A stretch of DNA of 8,309 nucleotides from Phycisphaerales bacterium UBA7708 (GTDB lineage Bacteria; Planctomycetota; Phycisphaerae; Sedimentisphaerales; Anaerohalosphaeraceae), in contig DLFY01000222.1 in the NCBI GenBank assembly GCA_002482415.1, forward strand, positions 141 through 8,449, given 5' to 3'. The notes under the pieces were generated by a model. It was not told the DNA's origin. It did no database searches and was given only the letters and a program-made list of their open reading frames with translations. The position numbers and the translations under genes were made by a program. Positions 1 to 5,422 of the stretch are shown piece after piece. Each line of letters begins with the position of its first letter. Within the stretch, counting starts at the first letter, position 1.

Positions 1-660
1 AAGCCAGTAATCCGCCAGCCGCATCAGGTCATTCCCGTCTACCGTCCCATCCACCACCACATCCCCCGGCAGCGGATCGGCAAAGAATACCAGCGTAAAT
101 TCCTCGGAAGCCTCGTACTTGCCAAGACTGTCAACAACACGATACGTAATCCAGTAGGGTGTGCTGATGGTCTGCCCGGCCGGGGCGCTGAGCCGATATT
201 GCAGATGAATATGCGATTCCGGCATCGTGCTGTGACAGAAGCGGTCCCCGGGCTGCTGAAGTGTGATTCCATAGCCGGTATTGCGGGCCGTTAGCCCTGT
301 GCGTACCCGGACGCACTCAATCCACAGGCAGTAATCGCTATTGGCCGCCCCGACCAGTTGCCGGGACGAATCATCGGTGATGACATCAAATCCCGGCTCG
401 CCAATCTGATACCGGCTGTACATCGCACTGTAGTACATCGGGTAATGCCAGAACAGCCACGTCGGGTTGGAACTATGCGATGGGTCACTATGCCGATAAA
501 TCTGCGAGCAATCCACAAACAATTGAACATCATCCGCCGTCCCCGCAATCCCATCCGCATTGCAGCCAATCCGGTAATGATCCAGCGGACAGTCGCCGAT
601 GCACAAGGAACAACCGAAACAACACATTAATCCAATCAAAGCCAGTCGTATGTGATTCAT
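1..660 (-). CDS. Secreted, probably lipid-anchored protein with C-terminal dockerin-like repeat (partial; paralogue of the upstream PEP-CTERM protein)
   Basis: The frame opens with ATG at 660 and stays open for 220 codons to the window edge, so the C-terminus is missing. GAGG about 10 nt upstream is a good ribosome binding site. Residues 1-20 form a short hydrophobic signal rich in Cys (C13, C14, C17, C20). CFGC at 14-17 is a loose lipobox, so a lipoprotein is possible but not certain. Residues 199-220 (GDVVVDGTVDGNDL followed by MRLADYWL) match a type I dockerin-like Ca-binding loop, with D200, D204, D208 and D211 in place, a C-terminal module common in Phycisphaerae secreted proteins. The body shares motifs with the PEP-CTERM protein at 1477-2157: DHYRIGCNADGIAGTADD (27-44), an HIH pair (150-152), AGQT (161-164) and YRVVDSLGKYEAS (173-185). 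It is the last visible gene of the minus-strand operon, 35 nt after the prepilin-like gene. Function is unknown; a metal-linked surface role is inferred from the operon. Confidence 0.85.
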   Translation of the reverse strand, partial: MNHIRLALIGLMCCFGCSLCIGDCPLDHYRIGCNADGIAGTADDVQLFVDCSQIYRHSDPSHSSNPTWLFWHYPMYYSAMYSRYQIGEPGFDVITDDSSRQLVGAANSDYCLWIECVRVRTGLTARNTGYGITLQQPGDRFCHSTMPESHIHLQYRLSAPAGQTISTPYWITYRVVDSLGKYEASEEFTLVFFADPLPGDVVVDGTVDGNDLMRLADYWL

Positions 661-695
661 GCTATTAATCCTCAATTCACTATTGTAAACATACC

Positions 696-1472
696 CTAAT
701 CGTCCAGCGGCGACCAGCCCGGTGCGTATTGCGGAAACCATAAACACATTCCGCCCGGCCAGCCCCAGGTCTGTTCCACCGCCAGCATCGCCGCATGGCC
801 GTCCACAAACACATAACTGGAACAAGCCCGATGCCGGTCCCAGGCGATTTGTGCTTTTGCCTCTTCCATCGAGCCCCAGTTTTCCGGGTGCATATGGTCA
901 TACCGCGTCCAACTGTCCGGCGACTCGCTGATATAAATGCAATATCCCGGCCTGCGAATCCGCGAAGCGACATGGTAATACCCCTTGGTCTGCGGGCACA
1001 GCGGGTCCAGCAGGGCATTCAGAGCAAAACTCGACCAGCGTGCATCTTTCGGCTGGTCCTCAAGCGGCACCGTCCAGTCGATAAATTGTTTCGAACGGTC
1101 GGATGGGCAGCGCGTCAGCAGGGTCTCGGAGGTATAGGCCGTCAGAATATTCAGCCAGTACTGCTCCGGCCTGGTGATATGACACGAACTGGGCGGCAGA
1201 CGATCCTTCTGCTCCATCAGGTAAGCCGAGAGGGCAATTCCCATCTGCCGGCCGTTGCTCAGGCAAATCATCTTGCGGGCCGACTCCTTAGCCTTCTTCA
1301 GCGACGGCACCGCAATCGCCAGCAGCAGTGCGATAATGGCGATAACCACCAGCAATTCAATCAGTGTAAATGCCCGCCGGGAATAGGCCAAACAGGGGCG
1401 GGAATGGATCCCGCCCCGGATTCTGCGATGGCCGCGGACGTTCGTCGAAACGAATAGTCCTTGTACAATCAT
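696..1472 (-). CDS. Prepilin-type N-terminal cleavage/methylation domain protein with H-X9-DG motif (type II secretion pseudopilin-like)
   Basis: The predicted protein has 258 residues. The class III (prepilin) signal is SRRAFTLIELLVVIAIIALL at residues 31-50: basic RR, cleavage expected after A34, then F35 and E39 (the +5 glutamate), followed by one transmembrane helix. The usual Gly at -1 is Ala here, a tolerated variant. Near the C-terminus H214 is followed by nine residues and D224-G225, the H-X9-DG signature of the large planctomycete prepilin-like family. ATG at 1472 is chosen because GGGAG lies 7 nt upstream; it is 4 nt after the stop of the PEP-CTERM gene, implying translational coupling. 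An in-frame ATG at 1520 lies inside that upstream gene and lacks support. The 34-residue leader is unusually long, and its DNA contains a strong hairpin (1395-1417). A TTG at codon 28 would give a short leader but has no clear ribosome binding site. Family members are abundant in planctomycetes and mostly unassigned; processing by a PilD-like peptidase is expected from family knowledge. Confidence 0.92.
   Translation of the reverse strand: MIVQGLFVSTNVRGHRRIRGGIHSRPCLAYSRRAFTLIELLVVIAIIALLLAIAVPSLKKAKESARKMICLSNGRQMGIALSAYLMEQKDRLPPSSCHITRPEQYWLNILTAYTSETLLTRCPSDRSKQFIDWTVPLEDQPKDARWSSFALNALLDPLCPQTKGYYHVASRIRRPGYCIYISESPDSWTRYDHMHPENWGSMEEAKAQIAWDRHRACSSYVFVDGHAAMLAVEQTWGWPGGMCLWFPQYAPGWSPLDD
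1395..1417. repeat. Perfect 9-bp inverted repeat (hairpin) inside the prepilin leader
   Basis: GGGGCGGGA at 1395-1403 pairs perfectly with TCCCGCCCC at 1409-1417 across a 5-nt loop. All but one of the nine pairs are G-C, so the hairpin should be very stable in RNA. It falls in codons roughly 19-26 of the prepilin-like gene, between the chosen start and the class III signal. No U-run follows, so it is not a standard terminator. It may damp translation of the prepilin, or mark a non-coding junction if the true start is further downstream. Confidence 0.6.
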
Positions 1473-1476
1473 CGTT

Positions 1477-2157
1477 TTACTCCCGCGCCGACCGGCGTTT
1501 GAGGACAGCCGCCGCCCCAAGCCCCAGCAGCATCAAACTCCCCGGTTCCGGAATGGTCTGAAAAGTGATCGTATAAACGTCCGAAGCGTTAAAACCGGTG
1601 TTTCCCAGATCAACCGCACGAAACTGGGCTGTAAAAGTCTGCCCCGGCCCATCAGCCAAAACCAGAAACGCCGTATGCGTATGGAAACCCCAGGCCCCCA
1701 GCGTCCCGTTTTCATTATATTTGTCGCTCATCCAAAGAGCGTCCAGAATCAGGCGGTCGCCATCGGCGGTCAATATCGCCTGTCCGGTGGCCTCTAACTC
1801 CATATAAAAATCAAGCGACGAAAAGCTCACCCGTTCCAGGGCTATCTGCCAGGCCGGTTTCGTGCTGCTGTCAGACCCGCCGAGCTGATAAAGCCCGCTG
1901 GCCGGGTGGGCGGACATCCAGCAGTCCAATTGGGCCTCATAAACCGCCTTGCCGTTGATAACATCGCCGGTTGGGGTCATATATAGGGTGGACCACTGCG
2001 GCTGCTGAGGTTCTGCAAAAATCCACAGGCTTGTATCGTCGCCTGTTCCTGTGATGCCATCGGCATTCAAACCGATATGCGTGTGATCATGAGCCAAAAC
2101 CGTATTCGATACAATAAGACAGACGGCCAGGGCCGCTGTAACCAATATCTTGTTCAT
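1477..2157 (-). CDS. PEP-CTERM sorting domain protein with His-rich mature N-terminus (possible all3515-family, Zur-linked)
   Basis: The protein has 226 residues from ATG 2157, preceded by AAGGG with 8-nt spacing. An in-frame ATG at 2247 would put about 30 charged residues before the signal peptide and is rejected. Residues 1-22 are a Sec signal ending in TVLA; the mature chain starts HDHTHIGLNADG (H23, H25, H27), and a second HTH cluster sits at 159-161. The C-terminus at 203-226 is a standard PEP-CTERM anchor: PEP, a hydrophobic helix (SLMLLGLGAAAVL), then KRR. Such tails are processed by an exosortase, which is not in this window. The order of an HDH start, an FRAVDLG segment (179-185) and a PEP-CTERM tail resembles, from memory, the cyanobacterial all3515 family described as Zur-repressed. 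The Zur-like gene two positions upstream agrees with that. The gap to the preceding gene is 114 nt with an inverted repeat. The metal-binding role is inferred from the His motifs and context. Confidence 0.9.
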   Translation of the reverse strand: MNKILVTAALAVCLIVSNTVLAHDHTHIGLNADGITGTGDDTSLWIFAEPQQPQWSTLYMTPTGDVINGKAVYEAQLDCWMSAHPASGLYQLGGSDSSTKPAWQIALERVSFSSLDFYMELEATGQAILTADGDRLILDALWMSDKYNENGTLGAWGFHTHTAFLVLADGPGQTFTAQFRAVDLGNTGFNASDVYTITFQTIPEPGSLMLLGLGAAAVLKRRSARE

Positions 2158-2213
2158 AAAATCATCCCTTCTCAGAAAAGAAGTCTTTCCGGATTGAAAT
2201 TTAATAGAATGGA

Positions 2214-2241
2214 TGCAGAATCGGACACAGCCGAATCTGCA
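2214..2241. repeat. Imperfect 11-bp inverted repeat upstream of the PEP-CTERM gene
   Basis: TGCAGAATCGG (2214-2224) and CCGAATCTGCA (2231-2241) form an 11-bp inverted repeat with one mismatch and a 6-nt loop. It sits 56 to 84 nt upstream of the PEP-CTERM start and about 30 nt after the stop of the preceding gene. On the minus strand no T-run follows, so it is not a clear terminator. It could be an mRNA hairpin setting the ratio of the regulator genes to the surface-protein genes, or an operator. Its spacing differs from the 23-bp palindrome at 3130-3152. Confidence 0.5.
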
Positions 2242-2271
2242 AAACACAAACAGATAATCAATGGAATGATG

Positions 2272-2613
2272 TTATAGAGCAGGAGGTGCCCGGCTGGCTT
2301 TAGGGCATGGCCCGAATGAAATGACTATAGATTGCTGGTCGGATATACAGCGATATCCGGCATCAAATCCAAAAACAAGTGCTGGCGAAATATCCGGCCG
2401 ATACGAATTCTGATCGCCTGCCAGCATCTGACAAATCCGGCACCCAGACTCATCCGGGCGGTTATGATTGCCCGAGCAGGGGACAGAATGCTCCGTAGAA
2501 TCCTCCGGATGATGACAGACCCGAATATGCAGGCTCTGCGTGATGCCCGTCATCAGGCACAGCAGGCTTGCCAGCACAACAAATATGCAGATTTTATAAC
2601 GATTATGTTTCAT
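2272..2613 (-). CDS. Small exported His/Cys-rich protein, DUF2946-like, coupled to the Zur-like gene
   Basis: The protein has 113 residues. The start at ATG 2613 lies inside the end of the Zur-like gene: the two overlap by 11 nt (ATGAAACATAA), so translation is probably coupled, which fits the absence of a strong ribosome binding site. An in-frame ATG at 2694 would overlap by 92 nt and put a non-hydrophobic extension before the signal. Residues 1-27 are a basic start plus hydrophobic segment (KICIFVVLASLLCLMTGI), a signal peptide or membrane anchor. Residues 33-61 are rich in possible metal ligands: C33, H34, H35, H42, C46, H50 and a CRIC pair (C58, C61). The chain ends in RAPPAL. A short exported protein with CxxC and a terminal RAPP-type motif is reminiscent of DUF2946 proteins, but I cannot confirm membership. 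Position after the repressor suggests a role in metal binding or sensing in the periplasm; this is inference. Confidence 0.75.
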   Translation of the reverse strand: MKHNRYKICIFVVLASLLCLMTGITQSLHIRVCHHPEDSTEHSVPCSGNHNRPDESGCRICQMLAGDQNSYRPDISPALVFGFDAGYRCISDQQSIVISFGPCPKASRAPPAL

Positions 2614-3034
2614 GTTCAGCCATTGCACAGGTCGAGCACAGGCCTTCCATTTGAAGCTGCTGCCGCTCGAGTCGAAATCCCGCAGGCAGATCAACCGTCG
2701 GAGGCGTAACCTCCGTCAGGCAGATGGTCTTATGGCAGGCTGTACAAACAAAATGCGGATGACACAGATGTTTCGAGCAGTGATGCGAAGGTTCATACAA
2801 TTGAACCCGCTCCCGAATCAGCGCCGCGTGAACAATCCCCGTCTCCACCAGCGAATGCAGCGTCCGATACAGGGTCACCTTATTGGCGTTCTCTCCCATC
2901 CGCTGGGCAATCTGCTCCCGGCCAAGCGGCTCACCGGCCTCCAGCATCGCTTCCAGCATTGACACGCGCACCCGCGTCGGCCTTACCCCGCCTTGCTTGA
3001 GCATCTCCACCGCTTTTGCCGCAATTGTTGTCAT
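2603..3034 (-). CDS. Fur-family metal-dependent repressor, Zur-like
   Basis: The protein has 143 residues, the usual size for the Fur family. An N-terminal winged helix (about 1-80) carries the recognition-helix region NKVTLYRTLHSLVETGIVH (51-69). The C-terminal half has the His-rich regulatory stretch HHCSKHLCHPHFVC (84-97) and two CxxC pairs, C97/C100 and C133/C136, which form the structural zinc site in this family. The GFRLERQQLQMEGLCSTC ending (119-136) resembles zinc-type members more than iron-type Fur, which usually has HHDH and different spacing. The start ATG 3034 has only a weak upstream AGAAG. The gene heads a minus-strand operon, and its promoter overlaps a perfect palindrome (3130-3152), so autoregulation is likely. 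Expected action is DNA binding and repression when the metal is bound. Zinc is the favoured metal from sequence and neighbours; Fe, Mn or peroxide sensing cannot be excluded. Confidence 0.93.
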   Translation of the reverse strand: MTTIAAKAVEMLKQGGVRPTRVRVSMLEAMLEAGEPLGREQIAQRMGENANKVTLYRTLHSLVETGIVHAALIRERVQLYEPSHHCSKHLCHPHFVCTACHKTICLTEVTPPTVDLPAGFRLERQQLQMEGLCSTCAMAEHET

Positions 3035-3110
3035 AGCGTAATCTTCTTGGCCAATACAATTAAATACAGATAAACCAGACCCTGTAATATTATTAAGGTT
3101 TATTGCTGCA

Positions 3111-3138
3111 ATTATACCAGTTCTTTAGAATAATGCAA
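3111..3138 (-). promoter_or_regulatory. Extended -10 sigma-70 promoter of the Zur-like operon
   Basis: On the minus strand a perfect TATAAT (3116-3111) is preceded by TGG (3119-3117), giving an extended -10 (TGnTATAAT). TTGCAT (3138-3133) lies 16 nt further upstream as the -35 and matches 4 of 6 consensus bases. Transcription would start near 3104, leaving a leader of about 70 nt before ATG 3034. The -35 is inside the palindrome at 3130-3152, so a bound dimer would block RNA polymerase. Confidence 0.7.
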
Positions 3139-3152
3139 CTAAGTTGCATTAT
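3130..3152. promoter_or_regulatory. 23-bp perfect palindrome, probable Fur/Zur-family operator
   Basis: ATAATGCAACT (3130-3140), a central A (3141) and AGTTGCATTAT (3142-3152) make a perfect dyad of 11-1-11. Its core TGCAACT-A-AGTTGCA has the 7-1-7 layout known for Fur-family boxes. It covers the -35 of the promoter reading toward the Zur-like gene and lies 170 nt upstream of the divergent zinc-ribbon gene. The natural reading is autorepression of the operon. No second perfect copy is visible in the window. Confidence 0.72.
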
Positions 3153-3181
3153 GATTTCCTCTTTTTCCAATCTTTATTATT

Positions 3182-3202
3182 AAAGTTGCTAATATTAACT
3201 TT
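3182..3202. repeat. AT-rich dyad with an AGTTGC half-site
   Basis: AAAGTT (3182-3187) and AACTTT (3197-3202) form a 6-bp inverted repeat with a 9-nt loop that itself contains TAATATTA. The left arm includes AGTTGC (3184-3189), the same half-site as in the 23-bp palindrome about 50 bp away. It may be a weak second operator in the divergent promoter region. In DNA this A/T rich, such a short dyad can also arise by chance. Confidence 0.3.
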
Positions 3203-3321
3203 TCTTAAAATTATATTGTTCCAAATTCCGCCAAAATTTATCTTGCAGGGGGGCTGTTTTTCGTCATAATAATTCGTTTATAAGATATGGCGCGACATTC
3301 ACAAGTTAAAAAGGATATTCG

Positions 3322-4056
3322 ATGGGACCAGTACTGCGTGGTTTAATTAAACTGCAGCGAGTAGAAAACAGGCTGCGTGCGGTTCAAAATAAACTGACAC
3401 GTTGCCGAAGAAGTGTGCTCTTTCAGGAAAATCAGCTTCGCACTCTGCAAAGCGGCCTCGAGGCCAAACACGAGGAAATTAAACTGACCCGCATTCAGGC
3501 GGATCGACTGGAACTGGAACTCCGATCAAGGGATGAGCATTTAACCAAACTTCGCTCCGCTCTGAATACCGCCCGCACCAACAAAGAATATTCGGCCATT
3601 CTCACCGAACTCAATACCTCCAAAGCGGATGATTCCAAACTCGAAGCCCAGATTCTGGAGCTGATGAAAAATATTGAAACCGACCAGGCTCAGTGTCTGG
3701 ACATTCAAAAGCAAATCGAAGACCAGAAAATCAAACTCGAACAGACACGCTCCGAATCCGAAGGCAAAGCTCTGGAACTCGAAAAAGAAGTCAGCGTCAT
3801 CCAGAAAGAATGGGACCTGATGGCTCAAAAGGTGCCCGTCGAAGTCCTGCAGATTTTCAAACGCGTCGCTGAAACCTACGACGGCGAGGCAACCGCCACG
3901 GTGGAACAAACGGATGAAAATGCCGCAAACTATAGCTGCGGCGGCTGTTTCATGGGCGTCCCCGCCGAAATCGTCAATGTCCTGTCCAACAGGGACGAAA
4001 TCATGCGGTGCTCCAACTGTACCCGCATTCTGGTCCTCGAAGATTCAGGCGAATAA
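3322..4056 (+). CDS. Coiled-coil protein with C4 zinc ribbon (COG1579, CdsZ/CT398-like)
   Basis: The protein has 244 residues, typical for the family. AAGGA lies 6 nt before ATG 3322. Residues about 8-180 are a long heptad-patterned coiled coil rich in Glu, Lys, Leu and Gln, with the family hallmark NTARTNKEYSAILTEL (82-97) near its middle. The C-terminal zinc ribbon has C206/C209 (SCGGCFMGVP) and C230/C233 (CSNC). The chlamydial member CT398 (CdsZ) folds as a coiled-coil hairpin plus zinc ribbon and is reported to bind sigma-54 and a secretion stator protein. In most bacteria the role is open, often given as nucleic-acid or transcription related. It precedes the RNase HI-PurN gene by 27 nt on the same strand, a pairing with RNase HI that I recall from other genomes. 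It is divergent from the Zur-like operon across a 287-bp A/T-rich gap. The family call is firm; the cellular role is not. Confidence 0.93.
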   Translation: MGPVLRGLIKLQRVENRLRAVQNKLTRCRRSVLFQENQLRTLQSGLEAKHEEIKLTRIQADRLELELRSRDEHLTKLRSALNTARTNKEYSAILTELNTSKADDSKLEAQILELMKNIETDQAQCLDIQKQIEDQKIKLEQTRSESEGKALELEKEVSVIQKEWDLMAQKVPVEVLQIFKRVAETYDGEATATVEQTDENAANYSCGGCFMGVPAEIVNVLSNRDEIMRCSNCTRILVLEDSGE

Positions 4057-4069
4057 CCCATCGCAGTAC

Positions 4070-4074
4070 AGGAG
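4070..4074 (+). promoter_or_regulatory. Ribosome binding site deciding a GTG start
   Basis: AGGAG here lies 9 nt before GTG at 4084. The ATG three codons later (4093) would be 18 nt away, too far, so GTG is chosen as the start of the RNase HI-PurN gene. Confidence 0.7.
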
Positions 4075-4083
4075 CGGCCTGCC

Positions 4084-5142
4084 GTGACCAAGATGACAGT
4101 CTATACCGATGGAGGCAGCCGCGGAAATCCAGGCCCGGCCGCAGCCGCTTATATTCTCAAGAACTCCGCCGGCAGCACCATCGGCGGCAAGGCGTTTTTC
4201 CTTAATCAGACCACCAATAACATCGCCGAATACAACGGCATTCTCCGCGGCCTCGAAGCCGCCAAAGCCGCCGGCGCTGTGCAGATTGAATTGCTCAGCG
4301 ACAGCGAACTGATTATCCGCCAGATTCACGGCCAGTACAAAGTCAAAAGCGACAACCTCCGCGAACTGTTCTGTCAGGTCATGGAACGGCTTGCCGGTTT
4401 TCAATCCTGGCAGGCCCGCCATATCCCCCGTGAACAGAATAAAGAAGCCGATGCCCTGGCCAATCGCGCCATGGATGCTCAGCAGGATGTCGAGTTGTCT
4501 GTAGATGCCGCCTCCGCAGTCAAGCCCGTCCGTCTGGGCGTGCTCATCAGCGGCGGGGGCCGGACCATGGAAAATCTCGATAAGCTGATCAAGGCCGGCA
4601 AACTCTCCGCCGAGATTGCCTGCGTCATCTGTTCCCGACGCGAAATCAAAGGTGTTGAATTGGCCCGCAAGCTGGGCTTCGAGCCGGCCATCATTCGTGT
4701 CAAAGATTATCCTGAAATCGACCAATTCAGCACACAAATAGCCCAAACCCTCGATGCCGCCGGCGTAGAACTGGTCGTTCAGGCCGGCTGGCTGTGCCTG
4801 TGGCATATCCCCGCCCAGTACGAAAACCGCGTCATGAATATCCACCCCGCCTTGCTCCCCAGTTTCGGCGGGCAGGGCATGTGGGGCCATCATGTCCACG
4901 AAGCCGTCCTCCGCAAAGGCTGCAAAGTCAGCGGCTGCACCGTCCATTTCTGCACCAGCGAGTACGACACCGGCCCCATCATCGTTCAGCGAACCTGTCC
5001 CGCCTATGACACCGACACCCCCGATACACTCGCCGCCCGCGTCTTCGAACAGGAGTGCATCGCTTACCCCGAGGCAATCCAGCTTTTCGCCGAAGGCAGG
5101 CTCTCCGTCACCGACGGTATCGTACACATCAAACGATTCTGA
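4084..5142 (+). CDS. Fusion protein: RNase HI domain + phosphoribosylglycinamide formyltransferase (PurN) domain
   Basis: One uninterrupted frame of 352 residues encodes two complete enzymes. Residues 1-130 are RNase HI: YTDGGSRGNPG (7-17), NNIAEYNG (45-52), LLSDSEL (70-76) and NKEADALAN (119-127), with catalytic D9, E49, D73 and D123 all present. It would cut RNA in RNA-DNA hybrids. After a linker (about 131-148) comes PurN: LGVLISGGGRTMENL (151-165), MNIHPALLPSF (251-261), VSGCTVHF (282-289) and EYDTGPII (293-300), with N252, H254 and D295 matching the catalytic Asn, His and Asp. PurN transfers the formyl group of 10-formyl-THF to glycinamide ribonucleotide, the third step of purine synthesis. 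Both parts are cytoplasmic. PurN alone is about 200 residues and type I RNase HI about 130-150, so neither is truncated. Codons end mainly in C throughout, giving no sign of a recent join. Why the activities are linked is unknown. Confidence 0.93.
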   Translation: MTKMTVYTDGGSRGNPGPAAAAYILKNSAGSTIGGKAFFLNQTTNNIAEYNGILRGLEAAKAAGAVQIELLSDSELIIRQIHGQYKVKSDNLRELFCQVMERLAGFQSWQARHIPREQNKEADALANRAMDAQQDVELSVDAASAVKPVRLGVLISGGGRTMENLDKLIKAGKLSAEIACVICSRREIKGVELARKLGFEPAIIRVKDYPEIDQFSTQIAQTLDAAGVELVVQAGWLCLWHIPAQYENRVMNIHPALLPSFGGQGMWGHHVHEAVLRKGCKVSGCTVHFCTSEYDTGPIIVQRTCPAYDTDTPDTLAARVFEQECIAYPEAIQLFAEGRLSVTDGIVHIKRF

Positions 5143-5234
5143 TATCAGCCCAAAATCATAAATTGAAGACCAAAAATATAGATTATGCAGGGCGTGATAG
5201 AATGCATAATTGGGTTCGTTTGGTAAAGTCATAT

Positions 5235-5262
5235 CAAAAATCAAAAGGCAAAAGGCAAAATT
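5235..5262 (+). repeat. Four tandem 7-bp units of form CAAAANN
   Basis: CAAAAAT, CAAAAGG, CAAAAGG and CAAAATT follow one another without gaps. The block lies in the 280-bp gap between the fusion gene and the esterase gene. It may be a slippage-prone simple repeat or an A-rich upstream element. It does not encode anything I recognise. The rest of this gap shows an A/T-rich left part and a G/T-rich right part with no clear gene. Confidence 0.45.
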
Positions 5263-5409
5263 AAGGAATCCGTCGGGGGATTGGGCTAAGTTGGGAAAAA
5301 TCCTGTCGCTTGCGCTGGGGGCTGCTGTTTAGGGGGATTTTTTTGGTGGGAATTGGCGGGTTGGGGGGATACAATATCCTTTTCTGGAAATGGAACACAG
5401 CGGATTGGG

Positions 5410-5415
5410 AAAGGA
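5410..5415 (+). promoter_or_regulatory. Ribosome binding site deciding the esterase start
   Basis: AAAGGA lies 7 nt before ATG 5423. The in-frame ATG at 5390 has no such site and would place 11 polar residues ahead of the signal peptide, so 5423 is preferred. Confidence 0.7.
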
Positions 5416-5422
5416 TAGACGG

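Noticed and set aside
795..1457. Open frame of 220 codons on the plus strand opposite the prepilin gene
   Set aside because: It is antisense to a clear prepilin gene with class III signal and H-X9-DG. The translation is Arg/Gln/Pro-rich without family features.
2332..2962. Plus-strand frames opposite the Zur-like and small His/Cys genes
   Set aside because: They lie antisense to a gene with unmistakable Fur-family motifs and have no ribosome binding site or known domain.
3243..3270. TTGCAG and CATAAT as a promoter for the zinc-ribbon gene
   Set aside because: Spacing is 16 nt but the -35 matches only 3 of 6 bases. TATAAG at 3279 is an equal competitor without a -35. A promoter is likely in this gap, but I cannot place it.
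4045..5244. Long open frame of 399 codons on the minus strand opposite the RNase HI-PurN gene
   Set aside because: It covers the fusion gene antisense, has no recognisable motif, and its composition (runs of Gly, Ala, Asp) is what C-ending codons give in the opposite frame.
5296..5342. AAAAATCC and GGATTTTT inverted repeat in the gap before the esterase
   Set aside because: The arms are A/T rich and the loop is 31 nt, so stability is doubtful. It could be a chance match in a low-complexity stretch.
5347..5375. TACAAT at 5370-5375 as a -10 for the esterase gene
   Set aside because: The -10 is good but no acceptable -35 is found at 16-18 nt in this G-rich stretch.
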